DNA of 60,451 nucleotides from Hoylesella timonensis 4401737 = DSM 22865 = JCM 15640 (GCF_000455445.1 NZ_HG417093.1:146502-206952), one strand, 5' to 3'; positions 8,030 to 16,863 are shown, counted from the first letter of the stretch. The notes: a model not told the origin generated them from the sequence alone. Made by a program: numbers and translations.

Positions 8030-11000
8030 CTAATTATTGCTTATTACAATGAGTTTCTTTGCCTTGGAAACCTTGGCACTTCCTTCGGAAGAGATGCGGG
8101 CACGATATAGATAAACGCCAGTTTGTAGGCGATTTCCATTCTCAACCGTAAGATTCCAGTTGACAGTTTGCGTGTTGGTTGTACTCACACTGCTTTCTTG
8201 ATGATGCCACAACAGTCTGCCACTCAAGTCAAAAACTTCAATCTCCACATCAACCACTGCTCCTGCACGATCGTGCTCAAGGATAAAGGTGGTGGCTTCG
8301 CGAGCAGGATTGTTGGTACAATCGATAGAGAACAACTGCGGTTCCATGCCTCGTACGACATTGAAGGAGAGTTTGGTCGTTGAAGGATTGTTAAGCACAT
8401 CCCAAGATCGGAAGAGTAATTGATGAGGACCAGGTGCTAATTCGGGCAACTGATAGAAGGTTGAGCCAGCCGTGTAACTGCCAAAATTGTACGTAAAGTT
8501 AGCGTTCAAGTTATAACTCTTCGACATATCTCCATCAATGATTAACTGCAAGTCGTGACCGATACCGCTTCCCGATACGTTAATTCCATCGTCATCTTTA
8601 ATCTCTGCTACGAAATAAGGGGTACTATTGACATTGCCGCCATTGACAAAGGAGGGACTATTGAGATAACAATAAATCGATGGACCAAGCGAGTCAGTCT
8701 TCAATTCTGCACCACCTCCCAACGTAAAGGCTTCGCTCACACCGCTTGCTCGCATTTGGTGGTTCTCACTGATGGCATAAAGATTGAGCTTACCAGAGCC
8801 TTCGGAGTAATTGATATCACTCGGCACAGCAAACACAAAGCTAAATTTACCATTCTCCACCTTATTTGCTCCATTATACAAGGTCCTTGGACGATCCATA
8901 AAGGTGAGTGCCTCCTTGGTTTCTTGTTGATCGTTGCGACGGCACACGATTTTTTCTTCATTATCACGAACGGTAGCAAAAACAAGACCTTGGAAATCGG
9001 ATACTCCCTCGATGTGTCCCTTCACCGTGACCGTACTTCCTGCCTGTAATGCCACAGTTGGCGTTGAAGCCAATGCTTTATCATTGATAGAATCAACGAC
9101 AATGTTGTAAGAGGGTTGATGAAGTGCAACAGCAGGGTCGCCTAAAAGTGCATATTGCAACTTGTTGCACGTAAGGTCTTTCTTGCCGGTAATCATTTCG
9201 TTCTTCGCCAAACGCTGCGCTTCTCCTATCGTTACAGGCTTGCCATGGGCATCTTTACTCAACACATGTTGCAAAAACGATGTGTTGATACGCGCGTTGT
9301 AATGGGCTATCACCGTGCGTGTGGTACCAAAAAACGAGATTGCTCCACCTCGGGGATTCCGAACAGCCACTTCACCAATGGTTGGAGTTTCACCATCAAA
9401 AGGCATAATGTCGCAAGACGCTGTGATCCAAAGTGGGAGATGAGGATGTTGGAATGTTTGAAAGTCGTGCAAGTTTAACACTTTTTCGTGCGAAATTTGG
9501 GTCGCCATGCCATGTCCACCGTAATCCATGATGAGCGCACCTGCCGCTTGTTGCTGTTTTATGATTCTCGAGACTTCGGGGTAAGTGTTCCCTGAAGATG
9601 ATGTTTCGCGCTGATACGCATCCCACATAATTTTCTTCACAAGATAACCCGGATATTGACTTGAAATAGCGTTTGCCGTGTCGTCAATATCTTGCATGTG
9701 CAAATTGTTATCTCCGTCATCGCCCATAAAGACCAAATTGTTTTGCCATGCACCTGCATCTTTATTCGTAACATAGGCGATTACTTTGTCTACCATTACC
9801 TTGGCATCATCTTCGGTCGTTACGGGGAAACGCCCCACGGCAATATCTTGTTGGTCGCTAAAGTCCTTGTTCAGTCCTTCACCATCGTCAAGAGCGCAAA
9901 AGAAACCATCGTCTACAAAGCAATCAACCTCGTTAAAAGAGTTCTCACTCTCAAAACAGAGTAAATAATCGTCTGAATGTAACGACTGGCACTGTGCAGT
10001 AAGCATACGATTGTCCCACACACAATCACCAAAAAGCAGAAGATACTTAGGCATGTCTGCCGCTGTCGTGGCACGGTCGTACAACATCTTGAGGTACCTA
10101 CGGTAGGCATTTGCGTCGGGCGTGCCACTCGAAAATTCGTTATACAGCTGGTTTGCAGAAACAATTTGTACACGCAAACCGTCATGCTTCTCGTGAAAAG
10201 CCTTGAGACGCTCTGCCTGTGCTTTCAACTTCTGACTGGAAGGAATGATGATGACCATATCTGCAAAGCCGTGAGCGTGCAAGTCTTGATTGGTAATTGC
10301 TTGTACAAATTCGGGTACAGGGAAGTTGACTCCTTTGAGATGAGGGGCAGGGAGGGGCTCCTGCCATATAAAAGAAATATAATCCAATCGTGAAGGAGAA
10401 CCCGACCGAGTGATTAGTTTCACGGTATCGGTCATGGAAGTTCGCTCTATCTGATAAACGCCCGATGTCTCATTACCTTTGTCATACTTGCTTAGAGCAA
10501 TGGCGAGTTCACCCAACTGCTTTCCGTTGTGCATGACAGATATTCGCGAAGCACTGCCAGCCGACACGTTGACTGCCATTTTCGCCTTTCCTTTGGATGC
10601 CAAAGAGGGGATGGTGTAAGTAGCACTTTCCGCTACATCTATCGCTTTTGGATGAAAGAGATTGCGCCCACCATGGTACCATGAATAGCCGTCAACTTCA
10701 TATAAGGTGTGATAATAGTCGGGAGAGGGATAAAAAGAGTGGATAAAAGCGGTGGAATCAAGGACAACAGGCGCATCTTCTGACTGGGTTAAGAAATAAT
10801 AGCCAGTGTCCGAATAAGGATTGCGAGTGCGTCGAGTGGCAGTGTTTGAATCCCATGACACGGTGCCATAGGCATGGAAGAGCCTACGCCCGTCGACCCA
10901 ACAAGTAGGAACTTCTTTCAAATCATCTGTTGCGATGAGTTCCTCAGATACCAATTGCTCATTCTGAAGTCGTCCTCCATAGCCATAAACTTTTACCTTC

Positions 11001-11572
11001 TGAAGGTCTGTAAAGCCTGCTTGTCTTATCAACTCGTCCGTAAGTTGGTACACACCCGTTGAAGGTACTCGTATTTTTGCCCACTTCCCTGATGCCAAAA
11101 CAGAATGGTCGGCATACCGATTGGTGCTGCTTGCTCGGGTCTTCGCTGTGACTCTTTTCATCGAAGACATGAGCGGTTTGGCTTCGATGCGCAGCATGAA
11201 GCTCACCAAAATTTGGTAACGGTGATTTCGATAAACCAAAGGAGAGAAGCCAACCTGAAGCAAACCTCTCTTTCTGTTTACTGCTATCTTGTGCTGAGGA
11301 AAGGGAAGAGCAGGTAGCGGTGCGCCTGAAAGCTGTTGATAGCGTGCCACATCCGCTGTTGTCATGTCGATAAATTCAGGATAAAGAATGGAGACCGTGT
11401 AGGAAGAATCGGCATAGCACTCATTCAACTCAAACGAATGAGAGAAATAGGGTAAGATGCTATCTATCTTGACATCGTTAGCTGTCAAGTTAAAAAAATG
11501 CGCTTGAGCCATTAAAAACGGACTTGTCAAGAGCATCCAAACAATACAGATATATTTAATCCTTCGTAACAC
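8030..11572 (-). CDS. porU: Type IX secretion sortase PorU (C25 peptidase family)
   Basis: PorU cleaves the C-terminal signal of T9SS cargo and attaches the cargo to lipopolysaccharide at the surface. The 1180-residue protein starts with a signal peptide (to about AQA, residue 24) and a long N-terminal beta domain. The gingipain-like domain carries the catalytic pair His687 (MDYGGHGMATQ) and Cys720 (LWITASCDIMPFDGE). The C-terminus has its own CTD-like domain (FDLSGRLLWHH, NGNRLQTGVYLYRARI, KKLIVISN). It starts 17 bases after the stop of the upstream fumarylacetoacetase-family gene, so the two may be cotranscribed, followed by porV and ispF. The window has no other por genes. Confidence 0.95.
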   Translation of the reverse strand: MLRRIKYICIVWMLLTSPFLMAQAHFFNLTANDVKIDSILPYFSHSFELNECYADSSYTVSILYPEFIDMTTADVARYQQLSGAPLPALPFPQHKIAVNRKRGLLQVGFSPLVYRNHRYQILVSFMLRIEAKPLMSSMKRVTAKTRASSTNRYADHSVLASGKWAKIRVPSTGVYQLTDELIRQAGFTDLQKVKVYGYGGRLQNEQLVSEELIATDDLKEVPTCWVDGRRLFHAYGTVSWDSNTATRRTRNPYSDTGYYFLTQSEDAPVVLDSTAFIHSFYPSPDYYHTLYEVDGYSWYHGGRNLFHPKAIDVAESATYTIPSLASKGKAKMAVNVSAGSASRISVMHNGKQLGELAIALSKYDKGNETSGVYQIERTSMTDTVKLITRSGSPSRLDYISFIWQEPLPAPHLKGVNFPVPEFVQAITNQDLHAHGFADMVIIIPSSQKLKAQAERLKAFHEKHDGLRVQIVSANQLYNEFSSGTPDANAYRRYLKMLYDRATTAADMPKYLLLFGDCVWDNRMLTAQCQSLHSDDYLLCFESENSFNEVDCFVDDGFFCALDDGEGLNKDFSDQQDIAVGRFPVTTEDDAKVMVDKVIAYVTNKDAGAWQNNLVFMGDDGDNNLHMQDIDDTANAISSQYPGYLVKKIMWDAYQRETSSSGNTYPEVSRIIKQQQAAGALIMDYGGHGMATQISHEKVLNLHDFQTFQHPHLPLWITASCDIMPFDGETPTIGEVAVRNPRGGAISFFGTTRTVIAHYNARINTSFLQHVLSKDAHGKPVTIGEAQRLAKNEMITGKKDLTCNKLQYALLGDPAVALHQPSYNIVVDSINDKALASTPTVALQAGSTVTVKGHIEGVSDFQGLVFATVRDNEEKIVCRRNDQQETKEALTFMDRPRTLYNGANKVENGKFSFVFAVPSDINYSEGSGKLNLYAISENHQMRASGVSEAFTLGGGAELKTDSLGPSIYCYLNSPSFVNGGNVNSTPYFVAEIKDDDGINVSGSGIGHDLQLIIDGDMSKSYNLNANFTYNFGSYTAGSTFYQLPELAPGPHQLLFRSWDVLNNPSTTKLSFNVVRGMEPQLFSIDCTNNPAREATTFILEHDRAGAVVDVEIEVFDLSGRLLWHHQESSVSTTNTQTVNWNLTVENGNRLQTGVYLYRARISSEGSAKVSKAKKLIVISNN

Positions 11573-11589
11573 GTTTTATTACTCCACTA

Positions 11590-12207
11590 TTATTTGCAAT
11601 TGAAATCAAGAACCTTATAATCCTCGAGATACCCTTCAAGATGGTCGTCTATATGTACGGGTCCCACTCCCACAGGTGTACCAGTAAAGAGCAAATCACC
11701 AGTTTTTAGCGTAAAGTAACGACTGATATAAGCTATCAACTCGTCTATTTTATAGAGCATATCACCCGTAAACCCCTTTTGCACTGTACTTCCATTCACA
11801 TCTAAGTGAAATTGAAGCCGCTGAATGTCCTGAAACTTATCAATATCCATCCAATCTCCTATCGTTGCGGCACCATCAAAGCTTTTACAAAGCTCCCAAG
11901 GAAGCCCTTTGGCACGCAACTGCTGTTGCAACTCTCGAGCCGTAAAGTCAATTCCTACCGTCACCGCATCATAGTAACGATGCGCAAATCGGGAGGAAAT
12001 TGTTTTGCCTAAGCGGCAGATTCTTACCACAACTTCTGTTTCATATTCTATCACACCCAAGCCATCGGGAATGAAAAATGGCTTGTGATCTTTGGATAAA
12101 GCCGAATCTGGCATTATAAAAATGACAGGGCTTGCTGTTCTAGATAACGGTTCGTGGAGCTCTTTATTGTGCTCCTTATAATTCATTCCAACGGCAAATA
12201 TTTTCAT
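11590..12207 (-). CDS. Fumarylacetoacetate hydrolase family protein
   Basis: Start MKIFAVGMNYKEHNKEL at 12207 was chosen over an upstream Met at 12252 because the family begins here and because a -7 promoter box at 12262-12269 would place the transcript start near 12255. The 205 residues contain the family core: IEYETEVVVRICR (metal-binding Glu residues), IGIDFTARELQQQLR (here VGIDFTAREL), PWELCKSFDGAATIGDW, and DLLFTGTPVGVGPV near the end. Members hydrolyse or decarboxylate acyl-pyruvates, for example oxaloacetate decarboxylation or acylpyruvate hydrolysis; the substrate here cannot be told. It lies immediately upstream of porU. Confidence 0.92.
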   Translation of the reverse strand: MKIFAVGMNYKEHNKELHEPLSRTASPVIFIMPDSALSKDHKPFFIPDGLGVIEYETEVVVRICRLGKTISSRFAHRYYDAVTVGIDFTARELQQQLRAKGLPWELCKSFDGAATIGDWMDIDKFQDIQRLQFHLDVNGSTVQKGFTGDMLYKIDELIAYISRYFTLKTGDLLFTGTPVGVGPVHIDDHLEGYLEDYKVLDFNCK

Positions 12208-12261
12208 GAGAAGAATAATTAAAATGGATGTTGTTGAACAAGTTAAATGCAATAACTGTCA

Positions 12262-12269
12262 CAAATGTA
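12262..12269 (-). promoter_or_regulatory. -7 promoter box upstream of the FAH-porU-porV-ispF genes
   Basis: The minus strand reads TACATTTG, a full match to TAnnTTTG, 55 bases before the chosen start. No TTTG was found at the usual -33 spacing, so only the -7 part is supported. Confidence 0.55.
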
Positions 12270-12324
12270 CATAAAAACGGTGATTTATATGCCAGTAAGA
12301 CAAAGAAAGTGCCTTTTTCTTTCG

Positions 12325-12412
12325 AGGACAAGCGCAGTTCGTGCGTCCACTAACGCGAGATGTACCCTCCGTCTCATATTTTCTTGAACAGAAGCACGAG
12401 CCGCTTGTCCTT
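12325..12412. repeat. Imperfect long inverted repeat in intergenic DNA
   Basis: GAGGACAAGCG-CAGTTCGTGC at 12325-12344 is matched by GCACGAGC-CGCTTGTCCTT at 12394-12412 on the other strand, with a 49-base loop. It lies 120 bases upstream of the fumarylacetoacetase-family gene. It could be a folded small RNA or a decayed mobile end. No T-run follows. Confidence 0.45.
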
Positions 12413-12490
12413 ACTGTTACACAAATACGATTCCCTTAGTTTAGTAAATGATGATGTTAAGTCTTTTCATTCTTATTAAAGGTGTTCCGT

Positions 12491-12887
12491 GTTTTTGTCC
12501 TATAAATTTACCAAAAATCGACCATTAAAAATCTTCAAAATAGAAAAAAACAATAGGCAAACGCCCTTCAAAAATGGGCTGATTTTGGCAAAATAAACGT
12601 CTTTTCAAGCCGAAACATTAACTTAACGGTCTTGGAAACACTCTTTAGAGGTCTTATTTACATGCTTCAGCAGTATTAAAGCATGCAAATAGTAGGCTTA
12701 TCTCAATGCTTTAGCCGCCCGAAGATGGCAATAATACGTGCGAAAAGAAAATATTTAAGCATAACACGCTCAACATCAAAGAATTATGAGCATCGCTCAA
12801 AACTCGCATATTTGCGACCAACTTTGCTGTTGGTGATTTACATGCAAGTTATGAGAGGCACTTTGTAAAGAAAATTCAGCATTTATT
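12491..12887 (+). repeat. Interspersed intergenic repeat, copy A
   Basis: This 397-base unit is the same element as at 35794-36191 (B) and 60078-60451 (C). Shared landmarks in order: TTTACCAAAAA, CTTCAAAATAGAAAAAA, CAATAGGCAAACG, GGTCTTGGAAACACTCTTTA, TTAAAGCATGCAAATAG, GGCTTATCTCAATGCTT, ATTTGCGACCAACTTTG, GTAAAGAAAATTCAGCATT. It holds a 61-codon open frame at 12683-12868. It lies between the FAH gene start and the tsf terminator. The gap 12208-13187 shows no other gene. Confidence 0.9.
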
Positions 12888-13115
12888 ATCTTCGAAAACT
12901 GCGTTTCACCAATGATATAAATGCTGTTTGGTGGATCATGTTCGTTGTACAAAAAGCGTTGTTCAATCAAAGAATAGGGAGGAGGAATGTTAGTCTCTTT
13001 TTTAAGGATTTGCAAGAGCTACGCTCATTTTCCTTAGATGAAAATTTCAATCTATCAAGTGGCTACACTTTGTGCGGGAACCTAACAGCCCAGCAGGCAT
13101 GTAGCAAAAAGGCAA

Positions 13116-13150
13116 GAAAAAAGCCAGTAAAGAAAATCTCCTTACTGGCT
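13116..13150 (-). terminator. Rho-independent terminator of tsf
   Basis: Perfect 9-bp stem AGCCAGTAA/TTACTGGCT (13122-13130 and 13142-13150) with an 11-base loop, followed on the minus strand by six T. It lies 38 bases after the tsf stop. Confidence 0.9.
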
Positions 13151-13187
13151 CTATACGGTTTATTGATAGTTCAATAAGATACGATGT

Positions 13188-14180
13188 TTAGTCTGCACGC
13201 AAACTAAAACGCTTAAAGTTCACAACTGTGAGCTCTTTGTCGGTCTGCTTCAAATAGTCTGCAACGGTCAGTTTGCTATCTTGAATATATTCTTGATTCA
13301 AGAGGCAGCTCTCCTTAAAGAACTTGTTCATACGACCTTTAGCAATATTTTGAATCATTTGCTCGTTCAAATTTGCTAATTTCTCTTCAGCAACTTCCTT
13401 CTTCAGCTTTCTGATTTCGTCAGCTTGTGCTTCTGTGATTTCACCCTTGCGAATGCCTTCTTCCATGTGATCTTCGCTTTCAGAGATGTAAACATTGAAG
13501 CCCGCCTTCTTCAGCGCATTGGTCACAGCTTTTTCTACCTGTTCCTCTTTTGTCTTTTCAAGAGCCACTTTGTACTCGGCATCTTTCACCTCTTGTGTAA
13601 CACTTTCCTCGTTCAGTGCTACGGGGTTCATTGCAGCTACCTGCATAGCGATGTTGTGTCCCTGCTCTTCTGCTGGTTTGTTGGTCTGAACCATGGTGCA
13701 AAGGATGTTTTTGTTCATGTGGTTATAGGTCTCCACGTTTTCACCTTCAATGAAGAGGTAACCGTCGAGTTCCATTTTCTCACCAGTGATACCAGAGCGA
13801 AGTTTGACAGTCGTTGCTACGTCTTTACCGTCAGCAAGGGTCAAGCCCAATATCTCTTCGATGTTCTTTGCTTTGGCAGCAATCGCAGCATCAAGAATTT
13901 GCTCGGTGCACTCAATGAATTCCTTACCGTTAGCAACGAAATCAGTTTCGCACTTCAGTGCAATCATTGCAGCAAAGTCATTCGACTTCTTAACGAGAAC
14001 ACAACCGTTGGAAGTCTCGCGATCAGAACGTTTTGCAGCAATGGCTAATCCACGCTCACGAACAAGCTCAACAGCTCTGTCCATATTTCCTTCTGCTTCG
14101 GTCAAAGCCTTTTTACAATCAGCCAGACCAGCACCTGTCATCTTACGTAGTTTCTGTATATCAGCAATGTTAACAGCCAT
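13188..14180 (-). CDS. tsf: Translation elongation factor Ts
   Basis: EF-Ts is the nucleotide exchange factor of EF-Tu. The N-terminal UBA-like domain reads IADIQKLRKMTGAGLADCKK (residues 4-23) and is followed by the core signature LKCETDFVANGKEF. The 330-residue length is longer than the E. coli protein (about 283) and is in line with Bacteroidota members, which have insertions in the core. It follows rpsB after 127 bases and ends before a clear terminator, so it is the last gene of the rplM-rpsI-rpsB-tsf group. Confidence 0.98.
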   Translation of the reverse strand: MAVNIADIQKLRKMTGAGLADCKKALTEAEGNMDRAVELVRERGLAIAAKRSDRETSNGCVLVKKSNDFAAMIALKCETDFVANGKEFIECTEQILDAAIAAKAKNIEEILGLTLADGKDVATTVKLRSGITGEKMELDGYLFIEGENVETYNHMNKNILCTMVQTNKPAEEQGHNIAMQVAAMNPVALNEESVTQEVKDAEYKVALEKTKEEQVEKAVTNALKKAGFNVYISESEDHMEEGIRKGEITEAQADEIRKLKKEVAEEKLANLNEQMIQNIAKGRMNKFFKESCLLNQEYIQDSKLTVADYLKQTDKELTVVNFKRFSLRAD

Positions 14181-14229
14181 AATCTTATTTCTTATTTATA
14201 GGGGTTAATATGTATTGTTATATAAAAAA

Positions 14230-14301
14230 GAGCAGAGAAGAATAAAGAAAATTTTTGGCATATTTTTGTTACATACCATCATTCTCTATTCTCCTCTGTT
14301 C
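14230..14301 (-). other. Inverted repeat between rpsB and tsf
   Basis: GAGCAGAGAAGAATA (14230-14244) pairs with TATTCTCCTCTGTTC (14287-14301), 13 of 15 positions matching, around an AT-rich 42-base loop. No U-run follows on the transcribed strand, so an RNA processing or attenuation site is more likely than a terminator. Confidence 0.45.
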
Positions 14302-14307
14302 ATACAA

Positions 14308-15195
14308 TTATTCAGCAGCTGGAGTTTCCTCTTCTGCTTTCACTTCAACTTCTTCTTTTTCTTCTGTTTCTGCTTTTTCATCAGCAACTTCGGTAGAAGT
14401 CTCTACGGTTTCTTCTGCTTCTTTACGAGCTCTACGTGCTCGTTTTGGCTTCGCCTCAGCTACTTCTTCGCTTTGCTCTGCAGCAGCCTTCTCGTCTGCT
14501 TTTTCTGCCTTACGCTCTTCCAATCCTTCAGCAATTGCTTGGCAGCAAGCTGTTAGAATGACGTCAATGGAATCTTTCGCATCGTCATTAGCAGGAATGA
14601 CAAAGTCAATATTCTTAGGATCTGAATTGGTATCTACGATAGCAAAAACAGGAATACCCAAGCGGTTTGCTTCCTTTACAGCGATATGCTCTTTCATTAC
14701 GTCAACAACGAAAAGTGCTGATGGCAAACGTGTCAGGTCGGCAATAGAACCTAAGTTCTTTTCTAACTTAGCACGCTGGCGTGTTACTTGCAGCAATTCG
14801 CGCTTTGAGATGTTTGCGAAAGTACCGTCGTTCATCAACTTATCAATGTTTGCCATTTTCTTCACAGCCTTACGAATGGTAGGGAAGTTGGTGAGCATAC
14901 CACCAGCCCAACGCTCAATAACGTATGGCATGTTAACAGATGCAGCCTTCTCAGCTACAATGTCCTTAGCTTGTTTTTTAGTAGCGACAAACAAAATCTT
15001 CTTTCCAGACTTAGCAATTTGCTTCAAAGCCTCAGCAGCTTCATCAATTTTTGCTACGGTTTTGTTTAAGTCGATGATATGAATACCATTACGCTCCATG
15101 AAGATATAAGGAGCCATTGCAGGATTCCACTTGCGGCGAAGGTGTCCAAAATGACTACCAGCCTGTAATAATTGGTCAAAGTTTGTTCTTGACAT
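14308..15195 (-). CDS. rpsB: 30S ribosomal protein S2
   Basis: The start MSRTNFDQLLQAGSHFGHL and the segment WNPAMAPYIFMERNGIHIID are diagnostic of S2. Residues 1 to about 230 form the ribosomal core (LPSALFVVDVMKEHIAVKEA, GIPVFAIVDTNSDP). The last 60 residues form a low-complexity tail rich in Glu, Ala and Lys (ETEEKEEVEVKAEEETPAAE), which lengthens the protein to 295 residues against about 240 in E. coli. Such acidic extensions are known in Bacteroidota S2. It is preceded by a structured leader hairpin at 15242-15283. Confidence 0.98.
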   Translation of the reverse strand: MSRTNFDQLLQAGSHFGHLRRKWNPAMAPYIFMERNGIHIIDLNKTVAKIDEAAEALKQIAKSGKKILFVATKKQAKDIVAEKAASVNMPYVIERWAGGMLTNFPTIRKAVKKMANIDKLMNDGTFANISKRELLQVTRQRAKLEKNLGSIADLTRLPSALFVVDVMKEHIAVKEANRLGIPVFAIVDTNSDPKNIDFVIPANDDAKDSIDVILTACCQAIAEGLEERKAEKADEKAAAEQSEEVAEAKPKRARRARKEAEETVETSTEVADEKAETEEKEEVEVKAEEETPAAE

Positions 15196-15241
15196 TTTTT
15201 CTTTTTTTAATTGTTTACTTTCTTTTTAGTTGATTAGAACC

Positions 15242-15283
15242 AATCTTCGAGTAGTTCGCCACGCATGGGAAATCTCGAGGATT
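15242..15283 (-). ncRNA. Stem-loop in the rpsB 5' leader
   Basis: On the transcribed strand AATCCTCGAG (15283-15274) pairs with CTCGAAGATT (15251-15242) with one mismatch, and an inner CCA-TGCG-TGG stem caps the structure. It lies 47 bases before the rpsB start. Ribosomal protein leaders often bind their own product; that role is inferred from position and fold only. Confidence 0.45.
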
Positions 15284-15295
15284 TAGATACTAAAC

Positions 15296-15482
15296 ATGAG
15301 TTTTTGAGTTTCTTAGTTTTAAGTTCTTGAGTTTTTTGTTAGTCCCGTGGTATAGTGTTTAGCTCATGCACATATTAGAAATGTGTCAAATACGAAAAAT
15401 GCAGTGATGAGACCAACACCTGTCAGCGACTTAGTAATTTTACAACTAAAAAACTAAAGCAACTAAAAAACTTACAAACTCA
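15296..15482. repeat. Opposed GAGTTT-type low-complexity arms between rpsI and rpsB
   Basis: GAGTTT/AAGTTT-like runs at 15296-15343 and, inverted, at 15443-15482 flank about 100 bases of unique sequence. In RNA the arms could pair. The arms are of the same kind as the tandem repeat at 6642-6742. Confidence 0.5.
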
Positions 15483-15485
15483 CTT

Positions 15486-15872
15486 TTAACGCTTACTGAA
15501 CTGGAAGCGACGACGAGCTTTTGGCTGACCTGGTTTCTTACGTTCTACAGAACGACTGTCACGAGTCAAGAAGCCTTGTGCTTTCAAAGCACTCTTATCA
15601 TCGGCATTAATCTTTACCAAGGCGCGTGCAATTGCCAAACGGAGAGCTTGGCTCTGACCTGTAAAGCCGCCACCATCAAGATTTACCTTAATATCATATT
15701 TTCCTTCAACTTCGAGTGTCGTCAATGGCTGCTTAACCACATAACGCAAAATAGCTGATGGGAAATATGTCTCAATGTCTTTTTTGTTAATCGTAATTTT
15801 GCCGGTACCTTCAGTGAGGTAAACACGAGCAACTGCGCTCTTGCGGCGACCTATTGCGTTGATTATTTCCAT
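15486..15872 (-). CDS. rpsI: 30S ribosomal protein S9
   Basis: This is a 128-residue protein of normal length. It starts MEIINAIGRRKSAVARVYL, has the signature GGGFTGQSQALRLAIARAL, and ends in the basic tail KKPGQPKARRRFQFSKR, whose final Lys-Arg reaches the ribosomal P site. It starts 8 bases after the rplM stop, the usual rplM-rpsI pairing. Confidence 0.98.
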   Translation of the reverse strand: MEIINAIGRRKSAVARVYLTEGTGKITINKKDIETYFPSAILRYVVKQPLTTLEVEGKYDIKVNLDGGGFTGQSQALRLAIARALVKINADDKSALKAQGFLTRDSRSVERKKPGQPKARRRFQFSKR

Positions 15873-15880
15873 TTTACTTA

Positions 15881-16342
15881 TTATTTATACTGGTTAATAT
15901 CAATTGCCTTTGGCTGCTGAGCTGCTTTATCATGCTCAGCTCCTTCAAAAACATACAGGTTCTTTAACAAAGAGCGACCCAAGGGACCCTTTGGTAACAT
16001 ACCTTTCACAGCATGACGAACAATCTTCTCTACACCATTCTTGCGAGTACGAAGATCTGCAGGGGTATTGAAACGCTGTCCGCCTGGGTAACCAGTATAA
16101 CGTGTGTATAGCTTGTCTGTTTCTTTTTTACCAGAGAACTTAATCTTCTCTGCGTTGATGATGATGACATTGTCACCACAATCTACATGAGGGGTGAAAG
16201 ATGGCTTGTACTTTCCACGTAGCAATTTTGCTACTTTAGAGCAAAAACGACCAACGATTTGATCGCTTGCATCTACTACGACCCACTCTTTCTGTGCTGT
16301 TTCCTTATTAACGGAAATAGTCTTATAACTTAAAGTGTCCAT
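15881..16342 (-). CDS. rplM: 50S ribosomal protein L13
   Basis: This is a 153-residue protein containing KEWVVVDASDQIVGRFCSKV near the start, HVDCGDNVIIINAEKIKFSG in the middle and VEKIVRHAVKGMLPKGPLGR, the L13 signature. It is the first gene after the promoter at 16486-16516 and a structured leader of about 137 bases, and it is followed 8 bases later by rpsI. Confidence 0.98.
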   Translation of the reverse strand: MDTLSYKTISVNKETAQKEWVVVDASDQIVGRFCSKVAKLLRGKYKPSFTPHVDCGDNVIIINAEKIKFSGKKETDKLYTRYTGYPGGQRFNTPADLRTRKNGVEKIVRHAVKGMLPKGPLGRSLLKNLYVFEGAEHDKAAQQPKAIDINQYK

Positions 16343-16480
16343 TAAACTTTTAAATTTTACTACTAAAAAACATTTTTTTTCTCATTTGCACGGGCGATTC
16401 ACTAACCGTAACACTCGGCCAAAAGCATTACTATTAACACGACCGCACAGGGGACTCTAAGTTCATCCCCGAAATAATCG
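16343..16480 (-). ncRNA. Structured leader of the rplM operon (L13 leader candidate)
   Basis: The leader begins a few bases after a consensus promoter. Its 5' end folds as GACCG...CGGTC enclosing GGGGA...TCCCC (16480 down to about 16441). Downstream it contains the segment GCCGAGTGTTACGGTTAGTG. L13 leader RNAs have been described in Bacteroidia and would fit this position; I assign it on location and the visible stems, not on a covariance match. Confidence 0.6.
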
Positions 16481-16485
16481 GTCTG

Positions 16486-16516
16486 CAAAAGTACATATTT
16501 AATAGTAAAGTGCAAA
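16486..16516 (-). promoter_or_regulatory. Consensus promoter of the rplM-rpsI-rpsB-tsf operon
   Basis: On the minus strand TTTG (16516-16513), 19 bases, then TACTTTTG (16493-16486): an exact fit to the Bacteroides sigma-ABfr promoter pattern. Confidence 0.85.
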
Positions 16517-16642
16517 GAAAAGATACAACCCCGCACGCTTAATTATATCTATTTAACAAAATTACATATTATTAATGCGGCGTGTCTTTTTATCAATACA
16601 AAATAAACAACGGGCATATGGTTGTTTTTTTCTCGTAACAAT

Positions 16643-16689
16643 ACAAAAAAATGGGAGGCAGTGACCGATGTTGGTCAACTGCCTCCCAT
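16643..16689 (-). terminator. Terminator of the susC-susD operon
   Basis: ATGGGAGGCAGT and AACTGCCTCCCAT (16651-16689) form a strong stem; on the minus strand it is followed by six T. It lies just after TAA 16722-16720, the end of the readthrough frame, which supports that stop as the ancestral susD end. Confidence 0.9.
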
Positions 16690-16719
16690 ATTCAAGAGTT
16701 ATCTATCAATTTTCAATTA

Positions 16720-16863
16720 TTACTTTTCAGCCTCTCCATTGGCTGTTGTCGGCCAATAAATATTCTGATAGAGATATGTATTTGCCACAGAACCATCGGG
16801 TGAGCAGAGTTTCATTTCCTGAACTGAGAACGGTGACAAGTAGTGAGCCTGATAGAATGTGTA
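16720..16863 (-). pseudogene. Open 47-codon tail of susD beyond an in-frame TGA
   Basis: In the same frame as the SusD-like gene, directly after its TGA (16866-16864), 47 codons stay open to TAA at 16722-16720. The translation contains YTFYQAHYLSPFSVQEMKL and ends YLYQNIYWPTTANGEAEK. The end of SusD-family proteins commonly looks like this, with a final segment that packs on the core. A single change of TGA to GGA would restore a normal 700-residue protein. It is either a nonsense mutation, a sequencing error or recoding; the first two are more likely. Confidence 0.75.

Noticed and set aside
13425..14048. Long open frames opposite tsf and rpsB (for example 13425-14048 and 14255-15082 on the plus strand)
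   Set aside because: They mirror highly conserved genes and have no family resemblance; codon bias of the real genes explains them.
15345..15392. tRNA-like stretch (GTCCCGTGGTATAGTG..., CACAT-ATTAGAA-ATGTG anticodon-like arm)
   Set aside because: It lacks a T-arm and a matching acceptor 3' half, and the D and anticodon arms overlap; not a functional tRNA.
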